This document shows positions 1 to 7,189 of a stretch of DNA of 16,982 nt, piece after piece. The stretch is from positions 1 through 16,982 of the forward strand of contig PXSD01000173.1 of the NCBI GenBank assembly GCA_003023165.1, given 5' to 3'. Position 1 is the stretch's first letter, and each line of letters begins with the position of its first letter. The position numbers and the translations under genes are program-made. Source of the stretch: Halobacteriales archaeon QS_9_67_15. GTDB taxonomy: Archaea; Halobacteriota; Halobacteria; Halobacteriales; Haloarculaceae. The notes under the pieces are model-generated. The model searched no databases. It had not been told where the DNA came from and worked only from the letters and a program-made list of their open reading frames with translations.

Positions 1-1416
1 GACATCAGGACCAGCGGGGTGGTCGAGCGCAGTGACGTGGTCGGTGCGGTCTTCGGTCAGACCGAAGGCCTGCTCGGCGACGAACTCGACCTGCGTGACC
101 TCCAGGAGTCGGGGAAACTCGGCCGTATCGATGTCGAGGTCGAGTCGGAGCGCGGCAGCTCCTTCGGCGAGGTCACCATTGCGAGCGGGCTCGACCGCGT
201 CCAGACGGCCATCCTCGCGGCCGCCTTGGAGAGTATCGACCGCGTCGGTCCGTCGACGGCCGACGTCGAAGTACGGAACATCGAAGACGTCCGCTCGGCC
301 AAGCGCCGGGAGGTCGTCGAGCGCGCGAAGGAACTCCTCGCGGAGTTCGACGCGACGACCATGTCCAGCGAGGACCTCGTCGAGGAGGTCCGCAGGAGCG
401 TCCGCGTCGAGGACATCACCGAGTTCCACGGCCTGCCCGCCGGCCCGCGGGTCGCTGACACCGACGCTGTTATCGTCGTCGAGGGCCGCGCGGACGTACT
501 GACGCTCCTCCGATACGGCATCAAGAACGCTATCGCGGTCGAGGGGACGGACGTCCCCGACGCCGTCGCCGACATGACCGACGGCCGGACCGTGACCGCG
601 TTCCTCGACGGCGACCGCGGCGGCGACCTCATCCTGAAGGAACTGTCGCAGGTCGGGGAGATAGACTACGTCGCGCTCGCGCCGACGGACCGGTCCGTCG
701 AGGACCTCTCCCGGAGCGAACTCATGGACGCGCTCCGCGACAAGGTGCCGTTCGAGACGGTCTCGGCCGCGGACGCGGAAGCCGACGATACGCACGGTCT
801 CGCCGCGACCGACGGGAGCGCGCAGCCGTCACCGCCCGACGGCGACTCGGCACCGCTCGACCCCGAGACGCCCGTCGAACCCGACTCACCTGCCAACGGA
901 GACGAGGGAGCGGAGTCAGACGGGACCGACGACGCCGGGACGGTAGCGGCGGACACGGCCGGCGCAGACGGGGCGGCTGACGAAACTGACGAAACTGACG
1001 TGGACCGCCCGTCAGGAGCCGCGACCGCGGGAGGTCAGCCGTCGGAGGAGGCCGTCTCGGCGGAGGCGGAGGAACCGTCCGAGACGGAAGCCGAGGCGAC
1101 CGAGCGAGCGGAGCCCGACGCCACGCCCGACACCCTCGCGTCACACGTCGAGGCAGTCGTCGACGACGGGAGCGGGTGCGTTCGACTCCTCGATTCGACC
1201 CAGGGACTGCTGGCCGAGGGGTCGGCCGAGGACGCGTTCGACCTGATCGAAGGCGCGGACGTCGTCCCGTCGTCGGTCGTGCTCGACGGCGAACTGACCC
1301 AGCGGATCCTCGACGTAGCGGCCCAGCGCGGCGTCGGCCTCGTCGTCTGTCGGACGACGGACGAGTTCGTCAAACAGCCCGTCAACGTCCGGGTCCTCAC
1401 CGCCGACGAGGTCTGA
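1..1416 (+). CDS. dnaG: Archaeal DnaG primase, 5'-truncated by the window
   Basis: The reading frame is open from base 1, so the true start lies upstream; the GTG at 19 is an internal Val codon. The visible 471 codons match archaeal DnaG. An N-terminal region containing VFGQTEGLLGDELDLRDLQ leads into a TOPRIM domain with VVEGRADVL (catalytic Glu codon at 481-483) and the metal-binding DGDRGGD (Asp codons at 607 and 613). Roughly 800-1130 encodes a long acidic, Ala/Asp/Glu-rich linker without predicted fold. A conserved C-terminal segment ends in KQPVNVRVLTADEV. The family has primer-synthesis activity in vitro in Sulfolobus and is also an exosome subunit in archaea, so its role here could be RNA handling, replication or both. 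It ends 18 nt before the convergent acetyltransferase gene. Identity is very secure; the start is not visible. Confidence 0.95.
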   Translation, partial: DIRTSGVVERSDVVGAVFGQTEGLLGDELDLRDLQESGKLGRIDVEVESERGSSFGEVTIASGLDRVQTAILAAALESIDRVGPSTADVEVRNIEDVRSAKRREVVERAKELLAEFDATTMSSEDLVEEVRRSVRVEDITEFHGLPAGPRVADTDAVIVVEGRADVLTLLRYGIKNAIAVEGTDVPDAVADMTDGRTVTAFLDGDRGGDLILKELSQVGEIDYVALAPTDRSVEDLSRSELMDALRDKVPFETVSAADAEADDTHGLAATDGSAQPSPPDGDSAPLDPETPVEPDSPANGDEGAESDGTDDAGTVAADTAGADGAADETDETDVDRPSGAATAGGQPSEEAVSAEAEEPSETEAEATERAEPDATPDTLASHVEAVVDDGSGCVRLLDSTQGLLAEGSAEDAFDLIEGADVVPSSVVLDGELTQRILDVAAQRGVGLVVCRTTDEFVKQPVNVRVLTADEV

Positions 1417-1434
1417 ACGCCGGCTCGCGGCTTC

Positions 1435-1902
1435 TCACGGCGCGACATCGCGTTCCAGCAGGAGCCCGTCACCGCTCTCGTAGCGGTCCGGGAGCCGTTC
1501 GGTCCGTTCGAACCCGTGGTCCCGGTAGAACGACCGCGCTCGCTCGTCGACGACCCGGACGGTGACGCGCAGTCGCTCGACCCCCGATCCCCGGAGTCGT
1601 TCGACCAGCGTCTCGAGCAGTGCGGACCCGTGTCCCTCGCCCTGTGAGCCCGGTTCGACGGCGAGCTCGGCGAGGTAGCCGGTGGCATCGTCGCCGTCGG
1701 TGACCGCGAGCGCGTAGCCAACGGGCGTCGCCGGGTATGCGTGTTCGGCCGTCGCTCCGGTTGCGACGAGCAGCACCGGCGGGCCGTCGACGGCGACGGA
1801 GAGTAGTTCCTCCCACGGTTCGGCCAGCACGGTCCCCTGGACGGCTCGGAGTGCAGGCAAGTCCCCGCGCTTCCCCGGCCGGACGCGGCCCGTCCCGGTC
1901 AT
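1435..1902 (-). CDS. GNAT family N-acetyltransferase
   Basis: This 155-aa protein would transfer an acetyl group from acetyl-CoA to an unknown amine. It shows the GNAT fold signatures. Beta-4 is followed by the pyrophosphate-binding loop at residues about 79-104, where QGEGHG (87-92) fits the Q/R-x-x-G-x-G/A motif. A C-terminal ARSFYRDHGFERT segment (about 122-134) is typical of RimI-like enzymes. Length is normal for a single-domain GNAT. Its ATG overlaps the stop of the upstream DUF92 gene in an ATGA arrangement (1899-1902), so the two are very likely cotranscribed and translationally coupled. The substrate cannot be read from the sequence, and a link to the membrane-lipid role of DUF92 is only suggested by the coupling. 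The family call is secure. Confidence 0.9.
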   Translation of the reverse strand: MTGTGRVRPGKRGDLPALRAVQGTVLAEPWEELLSVAVDGPPVLLVATGATAEHAYPATPVGYALAVTDGDDATGYLAELAVEPGSQGEGHGSALLETLVERLRGSGVERLRVTVRVVDERARSFYRDHGFERTERLPDRYESGDGLLLERDVAP

Positions 1903-3245
1903 ACCACGACGAGACCGACGCCCAGAGAGGCGAGGCCTGCGGCGACCGCGCCAGAGAGCGTCGCGAAGAAGTTGACGCCCTCGTTTTCGAGAGCGACTCC
2001 TTCGACGGTAGCGCCCAGCAAGCTATCGACGGTCATCCCGGCGACGCCTCCGAAGACGACGACGCCGGCACCGAGCGCTCCGACCGTCTCGAAGGCGCCG
2101 ACGGTGATGGCGGCGATGAGTACCGTGCCGGTGAGGCCCGCGACTTCGCCCTCCCAGGTGACCGCGCCGTCGGTCCCGGGTTCGACCCGTTCGAGGGTCG
2201 TGATCAGCCGCGGGTTGTCGAAGACGCCGCCGATCTCGCTAGAGAGCGTATCGCCGAGCGCGGCCGCGATCGACCCGGCGAACGCGAACAGGAAGAGTTC
2301 CGGCGGGAGCCGGGTCAGCGTCGGGCTCGCGGCCGCGGCCAGCACCGCGACCAGCCCGGCCAGCGAGTTTGCGAGGACGTTCCCGCTCCCCCGCGCGCCC
2401 TCGTTCTCCTCGGCGACCCCGCGGTCCTGTTTCTCCTCGTAGCGGAACTTCGTCGAGAGCCCGCCGACACCGAAGAAGGTCAACAGGAGGAAAAACCAGC
2501 CGAAGTCGCCGAGGACGATGGTCTGGAGTCCGAGGAAGACGCCGGTGACCATCCCCGGGAGCGACGCCGTCTCCAGCGCGTAGGCCAGATAGCCGAGCAG
2601 GACGGTCACGCCGAGTGCGACCGCGATCTGCGTCGGGTCGACCGACAGCGGGAGGTCGGCAAACAGCCAGAGGAGGAGGCCGACCGAAACCATGACCAGC
2701 GGGTCGTCGCGCTCGAACAGCACCGCTCGCAGGAGCGCACCGAGCAACGCGCCGCTCGCGGCGAGGAAGGCGACCAGCGGCCACGCCGTCGGGAGCCCGA
2801 CGAGTACGGCGCCGGCGTACTGTCCGATGCTGCCGGCGAAGAAGCCGGTGACGACGAACCCCGCGGTCGCGAGGATCGGTTCGTCGACGACCGACCGAAC
2901 GAGGTGGCCGCCGAGGTTCCCCCACGAGAGGAGGAGGACGGTCCCCACGAAGACGGGCATCGGCATCGAGAAGCGAACGGAGAGCAGCGAGAGCGCGGCC
3001 GCCGCGAGGGCGAAGCCGGCGAGGCCGTAGAGCCGCCCGTCCCGGCGGTCGCCGGGGCGGGCGAACAGCTCGAACAGCGGCCCCTCGTCGACGACGTACA
3101 GCGCCAGCGCGGCGACGACGAGAAAGGGCCCGGGGGAGGCGACGGTGGCGAGCGCTCGGCTCGTGTCGCCGGCGATCGGCGGGACCGCCAGCGCGAGCGT
3201 CCCGACGAGGGCGAACGCGCCCGCCCGTCGGAGTGTCGATGTCAC
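1899..3245 (-). CDS. DUF92 (VTE6-like) integral membrane protein with an extra N-terminal membrane domain
   Basis: The protein has 448 aa and many hydrophobic segments. Residues about 207-448 are a DUF92/TIGR00297 domain, recognised by TKFRYEEK (265-272), RGSGNVLAN (286-294), GDTLSSEIGG (331-340), DSLLGATVEG (407-416) and NEGVNFFAT (421-429). The plant member VTE6 is a phytyl-phosphate kinase, so a prenyl-phosphate kinase role is plausible but not shown. Residues about 1-205 form a separate set of roughly six membrane segments and weakly resemble phytol/dolichol kinases (VTE5/SEC59). The frame stays open to an ATG at 3389, but those 48 residues are Arg/Ser-rich and unlike a membrane protein. 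I chose the GTG at 3245, about 27-33 nt after a TAAGTA-like box (3272-3278 on the plus strand). It is coupled to the GNAT gene downstream and divergent from the cis-prenyltransferase homologue. Confidence 0.88.
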   Translation of the reverse strand: MTSTLRRAGAFALVGTLALAVPPIAGDTSRALATVASPGPFLVVAALALYVVDEGPLFELFARPGDRRDGRLYGLAGFALAAAALSLLSVRFSMPMPVFVGTVLLLSWGNLGGHLVRSVVDEPILATAGFVVTGFFAGSIGQYAGAVLVGLPTAWPLVAFLAASGALLGALLRAVLFERDDPLVMVSVGLLLWLFADLPLSVDPTQIAVALGVTVLLGYLAYALETASLPGMVTGVFLGLQTIVLGDFGWFFLLLTFFGVGGLSTKFRYEEKQDRGVAEENEGARGSGNVLANSLAGLVAVLAAAASPTLTRLPPELFLFAFAGSIAAALGDTLSSEIGGVFDNPRLITTLERVEPGTDGAVTWEGEVAGLTGTVLIAAITVGAFETVGALGAGVVVFGGVAGMTVDSLLGATVEGVALENEGVNFFATLSGAVAAGLASLGVGLVVV

Positions 3246-3432
3246 GTTACTGTCGGTATCCAGCGGAGAGCTACTTACCGTTTCCGAACGGGATCGCCGT
3301 CTCCCGTCGCCGTGACACGTTCGGCGAAGTCTGTGCTCCCGTCGCTGCGAGACGGTCGACGACGCGGGGGCGGCCTCGAACGCCGACACACTCGTCGGCC
3401 CGCCCGGGACCGTGACGGTCGCCGAACGTGAG

Positions 3433-3438
3433 ATTTAG
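3433..3438 (+). promoter_or_regulatory. TATA box of the cis-prenyltransferase-like gene
   Basis: ATTTAG lies about 27 nt before the GTG at 3463. That is the spacing expected for a leaderless haloarchaeal transcript and it supports this start. The 217-nt region 3246-3462 is shared with the divergent DUF92 gene and holds no other feature I can support. Confidence 0.5.
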
Positions 3439-3462
3439 GACCGGTCCGTCTGAAACCGGGGT

Positions 3463-4071
3463 GTGGGCCTGTACGACCGATATCTCGCGCTCCGCCTGCG
3501 CTACAGCGACGCCGACCTCCCGGAGACGGTCGCGGTCATCGTCACGGAGCGCGACCTGCTCGAAGCCGGCGCCTACCGGACGCTCGAGCGGTTCTTCGAC
3601 TGGGCCGTCGAGTTCGGCGTCACCCAGATCGCGGTGTACGTCAGCGTGCTCGACACCGAAGTCGTCGACACTATCCGCACCGAACTCCGGAACGTCGACG
3701 CGCCCCGCGAACTCGCCGTCCGCGGCCCGGACGACGACGAGCAGGCCGACGCCCCGGTCCTCGTCAGTATCGGCCTCGGCGGCAAACACGAGTTCGCCAC
3801 CGCGGTCCGGGGGCTCGCCGAGGACGTCGACGCCGGCGAACTCGCCCCCGAAGACATCGACGAGGCCGCCATCGAACGGGAGCTCGTGTTCCCGGTTCAG
3901 CCCGACCTGGTCGTCAAGACCGGTGCCGAGCGGCTCTCCGACTTCATGATCTGGCAGTCAGTCTACTCGGAGCTGTACTTCACCGACGTGAACTGGCGGG
4001 ATTTCCGGCGGCGGGACTACCTCAGGGCGCTCCGTGACTACCAGAACAGACAGCGGCGGTTCGGTCGCTGA
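3463..4071 (+). CDS. Cis-prenyltransferase (UppS family) homologue, probably non-catalytic subunit
   Basis: The C-terminal half of this 202-aa protein is clearly UppS-family. It has ERLSDFMIWQ (156-165), YSELYFTDVNWRDF (168-181) and the terminal QNRQRRFGR (194-202), including the RxG motif used at the dimer interface. The N-terminal half keeps the fold pattern (AVIV...FGVTQIAVYV), but MDGNGRWA with its catalytic Asp is replaced by VTERDLLE at 27-34. The FSTENW/RP region is also absent, and the first Arg of the IRTSGE motif is Val151. At 202 aa it is shorter than typical UppS (about 240-300). This resembles accessory subunits such as eukaryotic NgBR/Nus1, which need a catalytic partner; no such partner is in the window. 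Start is GTG 3463, with a TATA box 27 nt upstream. It is divergent from DUF92. Family membership is secure; loss of activity is inferred. Confidence 0.88.
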   Translation: MGLYDRYLALRLRYSDADLPETVAVIVTERDLLEAGAYRTLERFFDWAVEFGVTQIAVYVSVLDTEVVDTIRTELRNVDAPRELAVRGPDDDEQADAPVLVSIGLGGKHEFATAVRGLAEDVDAGELAPEDIDEAAIERELVFPVQPDLVVKTGAERLSDFMIWQSVYSELYFTDVNWRDFRRRDYLRALRDYQNRQRRFGR

Positions 4072-4153
4072 CCGGCGTGGAGCGCCCGAATATCGGGAGA
4101 CAAACGAGGACGGAACGACGGCCGGTCGGGAATCGGAGAACCGCCGGTCTCGG

Positions 4154-4528
4154 TCAGGGGAGGTGGGCGGTCACGTCCGTCGAGGAGACCATCCCGATGT
4201 AGTCGTCCTCGACGACCGGGAGGTGCTTGATGTCGTACATCTCCATCATCGCGGCGACCTCCTCCATGTAGAGGTCGGGCGTGGCGGTCTCGACGTCCGT
4301 CGTCATCACGTCGTCTACCTGGAGCTCCGTGACGTCCTTCCCGTCAGCGACCGCGCCGATCACGTCCGTGCTGCTGACGATCGCTCGTGGCGTCGTCAGG
4401 ACGACGAGTGCGTTGATGTTCCGGTCGCGCATCCGCTGTGCCGCTTCCATCACCGTCGCGTCCGCCGAAATCGTCTCCAGCGGCGTGGACATCACGTCCC
4501 TGACGGTGGGTCTGTCTGTCGATCCCAT
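4154..4528 (-). CDS. Two-CBS-domain protein
   Basis: The 124-aa protein consists almost entirely of a Bateman module. CBS-1 spans about residues 9-61, with VMSTPLETISADATV and the ligand-contacting SSTD at 52-55. CBS-2 spans about 70-121, with VMTTDVETATPDLYM and a second SSTD at 115-118. Such pairs bind adenosyl nucleotides (AMP, ATP, SAM) and usually regulate a partner protein; there is no effector domain here, so the partner is unknown. A similar but divergent two-CBS protein is at 16122-16526. The ATG at 4528 follows a CATACC-like box about 25 nt upstream. It converges with the cis-prenyltransferase homologue across 82 nt of sequence with no recognisable feature. Confidence 0.92.
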   Translation of the reverse strand: MGSTDRPTVRDVMSTPLETISADATVMEAAQRMRDRNINALVVLTTPRAIVSSTDVIGAVADGKDVTELQVDDVMTTDVETATPDLYMEEVAAMMEMYDIKHLPVVEDDYIGMVSSTDVTAHLP

Positions 4529-4608
4529 ACCATGAGGTCGTGGGGCGAAAGGTATGTGGCTTTCCCCGATCGGGAGTGACGGACGGCCGAGTGGTGGAGA
4601 ACTGCGGA

Positions 4609-4696
4609 CTGATACGGATTATTGTAGATTATTTCCGGATTGCGCCGACCCCGGGGTCGGCGCGTACCGGTAAATCGCTACAATAATCCGTATGAG
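4609..4696. repeat. Long palindromic element A
   Basis: A perfect 16-bp inverted repeat (4612-4627 against 4678-4693, arm ATACGGATTATTGTAG) encloses a second perfect palindrome at 4642-4663, GCGCCGACC either side of CCGG. All of it shares one centre (4652/4653), so the 82-nt core folds as a single near-continuous hairpin with 33 of 41 possible pairs. The CT at 4609-4610 also pairs with the AG at 4695-4696. It starts 7 nt beyond the stop of the broken homoserine kinase gene and lies upstream of the CBS gene. The overall plan, and the GATAC start and TGTA end of the arm, match elements B and C. It could be a MITE-like element or a strong terminator. Confidence 0.85.
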
Positions 4697-4702
4697 GCGT
4701 CG

Positions 4703-5451
4703 TCAGTACGACGTCGCGCCGTCGCCGATGCGGGTCTGGTAGACGCGGGACTCGACGCCCCGCTCCTCGAAGGCGTCGACCATCGCCGAGGCGATGGCTC
4801 GCCGGTCGGTGTCGTAGCAGGCGGCGACGACGCTCGGACCGGCGCCGCTGATCGTGACGCCGGTCGCCCCGGCGTCGAAGGCGGCCTGTCGCACCGCGTC
4901 GTAGCCGTCGATGAGTTTCGCGCGGGCGGGGGTGACGACCGAGTCATCCATCCCGCGACCGACGAGGTCGGGGTCCGAGCGGTGCATCCCGGTCGTCAAC
5001 GTCGCAGCGTTGCCGACCGTCTCGACCAGCTCGCTGACGCGGGCTCCGTCCGGGACTACCACGCGCGCGTCGCGCGTCGAGACGACGATGTCGGGGAGAC
5101 AGGTCACCAGCGGGATGTCCGCATCGACCTTCGAGACGCCGTCCGGCGTCGCGACCGTGAACCCGCCGAGGATGGCGGGCGCGACGTTGTCGTCGTGGGC
5201 GTCGCCGGAGACGACGGCCTCGCCCTCGGCGGCGATAGGGACGAGTTCCTTGCGGGTGAGTCCGCGGTCGTAGAGTCGGTTGAGCGCGACGGCCGCCGCG
5301 GCGGCGCTGGCGGCCGACGACCCGAGTCGATCGTCGTCTCTCGGGCCCGTTCGACCCTGACTACGTCAGCCGGTCTGTCGAGGGCGACTCCGAACACGTC
5401 GAAGCCACTCCCGAGGTTCGCACTCGTCGCTGGGGCCCGCACCGTCACCAT
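4703..5451 (-). pseudogene. thrB: Homoserine kinase, broken by an internal deletion with frameshift
   Basis: Homoserine kinase (GHMP superfamily) phosphorylates homoserine in threonine synthesis. The 5' part from ATG 5451 encodes the family N-terminus (VRAPATSANLGSGFDVFGVA) and runs correctly to about 5330. The true protein then resumes in another frame with LGSSAASAAAAAVALNRLYD, VVSGDAHDDNVAPAILGG and VTCLPDIVVSTRDAR, and ends with GVTISGAGPSVVAA and RVYQTRIGDGATSY at 4703. About 45 residues that should precede the LGSSAA ATP-binding loop are missing. The locus is 749 nt, against about 880 expected for a family member near 290 aa, and 749 is not a multiple of three. The initiating frame runs out of frame past 5104. 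A TTTTTG box about 27-35 nt upstream suggests the promoter survives. Activity is very unlikely. Confidence 0.88.
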
Positions 5452-5498
5452 ATGCGTCGGAATTGCCGGACTGCGGACAAAAAGGTAGCGGACTCACG

Positions 5499-5741
5499 TA
5501 TCGAGCGACGATCGACTCCTCGGGACCGTCCCTGGCCGGTAACGCGCTCTACTCGTTGGTCGGTGCCTCCGCGCTCGGCGGTGCCGTCTGACTGGCGCTC
5601 GCCGTCGTCGCCGCCTGGAACCGCGAGACGCCGGGGGCAGGGGCGTTCGGGTAGCTCACCTACGCGACCGGCGGGTGGTCCTCCCTCCAGATCGCGTTCC
5701 CGTCGACGCCGGACGAGTCGACCGCCCGGATCGACGAGTGA
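5499..5741 (+). pseudogene. Remnant of a small membrane protein with two in-frame stops
   Basis: One frame reads as coherent haloarchaeal protein interrupted by TGA at 5589-5591 and TAG at 5652-5654, ending at TGA 5739-5741. The pieces are GPSLAGNALYSLVGASA..GAV, then LALAVVAAWNRETPGAGAFG, then LTYATGGWSSLQIAFP and an acidic tail. Both internal stops are one G-to-A change from TGG, and Trp would fit the hydrophobic context, so nonsense decay is the simplest reading. No start codon or N-terminal domain is recognisable, so the 5' end also appears lost. At least one membrane helix is visible (about 5547-5625). I do not recognise the family. It abuts the broken thrB, suggesting the whole interval is under relaxed selection. 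Confidence 0.6.
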
Positions 5742-5783
5742 GGACGAGGCCCTGTCGAGTTCGAGTGTCACCGAACGAAAGGG

Positions 5784-5789
5784 CTTTTC
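5784..5789 (+). promoter_or_regulatory. Possible TATA box of the FAD oxidoreductase
   Basis: CTTTTC lies about 26-27 nt before ATG 5813. It is a weak match but correctly spaced, and it supports the short start over the longer open frame from 5675. Confidence 0.35.
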
Positions 5790-5812
5790 CCGTCACCGTG
5801 AAACCGCGGAGT

Positions 5813-7123
5813 ATGATCGGAGTCGTCGGTGGCGGCATCGCCGGCCTCGCGGCCGCGTATCGCCTCCAACAGCGCGGTCGCGACGTGCAGGTCTTCGAGG
5901 CGAGCGACAGGATCGGTGGGCTGGCCGCGGTGTACGAGACGGCCGGCGACCCCATCGAGACGTTCTACCACCACCTCTCCGCCTCCGAGGAGACCATCGT
6001 CGAACTGATCGAGGAGCTGGGTCTCGGCGAGGACCTCGAGTGGCGCTACAAGGTCGACTCCTACTACGTCGACGGGGTGGTCCATCCGATGGAGAAGGCC
6101 TGGGAGATCCTCGCCTACCCGCACCTCTCCGTCTACGACAAGTTCCGCCTCGCCATGCTCGTCACGGAGGTCGACGTGCGCGGCGGCTGGCCGACGTTCG
6201 ACACGTACGACGACATCACCGACTTCGAGGACGTGCCGATCAAGGAGTTCCTGCTCGAACACACGACCCGGCACGTCTTCGAGTCGTTCTGGGAACCCCT
6301 GCTCGACGCGAAGTTCGGCTCCCGGAAGGAGGACGTCTCCGCGGCGTGGCTCCTCGGCCGCGTCAAGTTCCGCGGCGAGCGCGACCCGCTCCGCGGCGAG
6401 CAACTGGGCTATCTCGACGGCGGATTCGGTCGCCTGCTCGACGAACTGCTCGACGCCGTCGGCGAGGACACCATCACGACGGGGGCGCGCGTGACGGAGC
6501 TGTCCCGGTCTGACGGTGCGGTCGAGTCGCTGACCGCCGAACGCGACGGGGAGCGCGAGACGCACGCCGTCGACGACGTGGTCGTGGCGGCGATGCCGAA
6601 CGTTCTGGAGGACCTGACGGGCTACCCGTGTGAGATCGACTTCCAGGGGACGGTCTGTTCGGTCTGGAGCATGGACGAGTCGCTGTCGGACACCTACTGG
6701 CTGAACATCAAGGACGACGCGCCGTTCGGCGTGTTCATCGAGCACACGAACTTCGTCCCGCCCGAGCGCTACGGCGGCGAACACCTCTACTACACCGCGA
6801 GCTACATCCAGGACCCGGGGGAGGACCTCTGGCAGATGTCCGACGAGGAAGTCGAGGCCCACTGGGAGGACGGCATCGCCGACCTGTTCCCGGCGTTCGG
6901 CCCCGACAGCGTCAACTGGGTGAAGACGGCGCGGAACCCGCGAACAGCCCCCATCTACGAGCGCGGCTACCTCGACATGGTCGTGCCCTACGACTTGGGC
7001 GACGAGGTGGCTGCGGGCGTCTACTACGCGGGGATGGCCTCCCGAGCGCAGTACCCCGAGCGGTCGCTCAACGGCGGTATCGAAGCGGGATACGCCTGCG
7101 CGAACCTGATAACCGGTACCTGA
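5813..7123 (+). CDS. FAD-dependent amine-oxidase-like oxidoreductase
   Basis: The 436-aa protein opens with the dinucleotide-binding motif GGGIAG (6-11) and the ribose-binding acidic residue in VFEASDRIGG (Glu29). This is typical of the amine oxidase / protoporphyrinogen oxidase / phytoene desaturase-like superfamily. The C-terminal FAD segment is GVYYAGMASRAQYPERSLNGGIEAGYACAN (about 402-431). Middle features such as FYHHLSASEE and the FWEPLLDAKFG segment resemble flavoproteins often found in surface-polysaccharide or isoprenoid gene sets; the substrate cannot be assigned. ATG 5813 is chosen because the FAD motif begins three residues later and the 46 upstream codons (from 5675) overlap the decayed gene and are not conserved-looking. 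It is transcribed toward the DUF6149-like gene. Superfamily is secure, reaction unknown. Confidence 0.88.
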   Translation: MIGVVGGGIAGLAAAYRLQQRGRDVQVFEASDRIGGLAAVYETAGDPIETFYHHLSASEETIVELIEELGLGEDLEWRYKVDSYYVDGVVHPMEKAWEILAYPHLSVYDKFRLAMLVTEVDVRGGWPTFDTYDDITDFEDVPIKEFLLEHTTRHVFESFWEPLLDAKFGSRKEDVSAAWLLGRVKFRGERDPLRGEQLGYLDGGFGRLLDELLDAVGEDTITTGARVTELSRSDGAVESLTAERDGERETHAVDDVVVAAMPNVLEDLTGYPCEIDFQGTVCSVWSMDESLSDTYWLNIKDDAPFGVFIEHTNFVPPERYGGEHLYYTASYIQDPGEDLWQMSDEEVEAHWEDGIADLFPAFGPDSVNWVKTARNPRTAPIYERGYLDMVVPYDLGDEVAAGVYYAGMASRAQYPERSLNGGIEAGYACANLITGT

Positions 7124-7189
7124 TCTCTCCGACCGCGCGGCGTCGATACCCACCACCGGATACCGACACGGACTGTCGAAGTTCCGTCG

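Noticed and set aside
976..1002. Short tandem repeat GACGAAACT in dnaG
   Set aside because: It is two copies of a 9-mer inside the acidic low-complexity linker, ordinary for such segments.
1737..3431. 564-codon plus-strand ORF opposite DUF92
   Set aside because: Its product is Arg/Glu/Gly-rich low-complexity sequence, the typical antisense shadow of a GC-rich gene. The minus strand encodes recognisable DUF92 motifs.
5768..7156. 462-codon minus-strand ORF
   Set aside because: It is antisense to the FAD oxidoreductase. The product is Val/Asp/Arg-rich without domain motifs.
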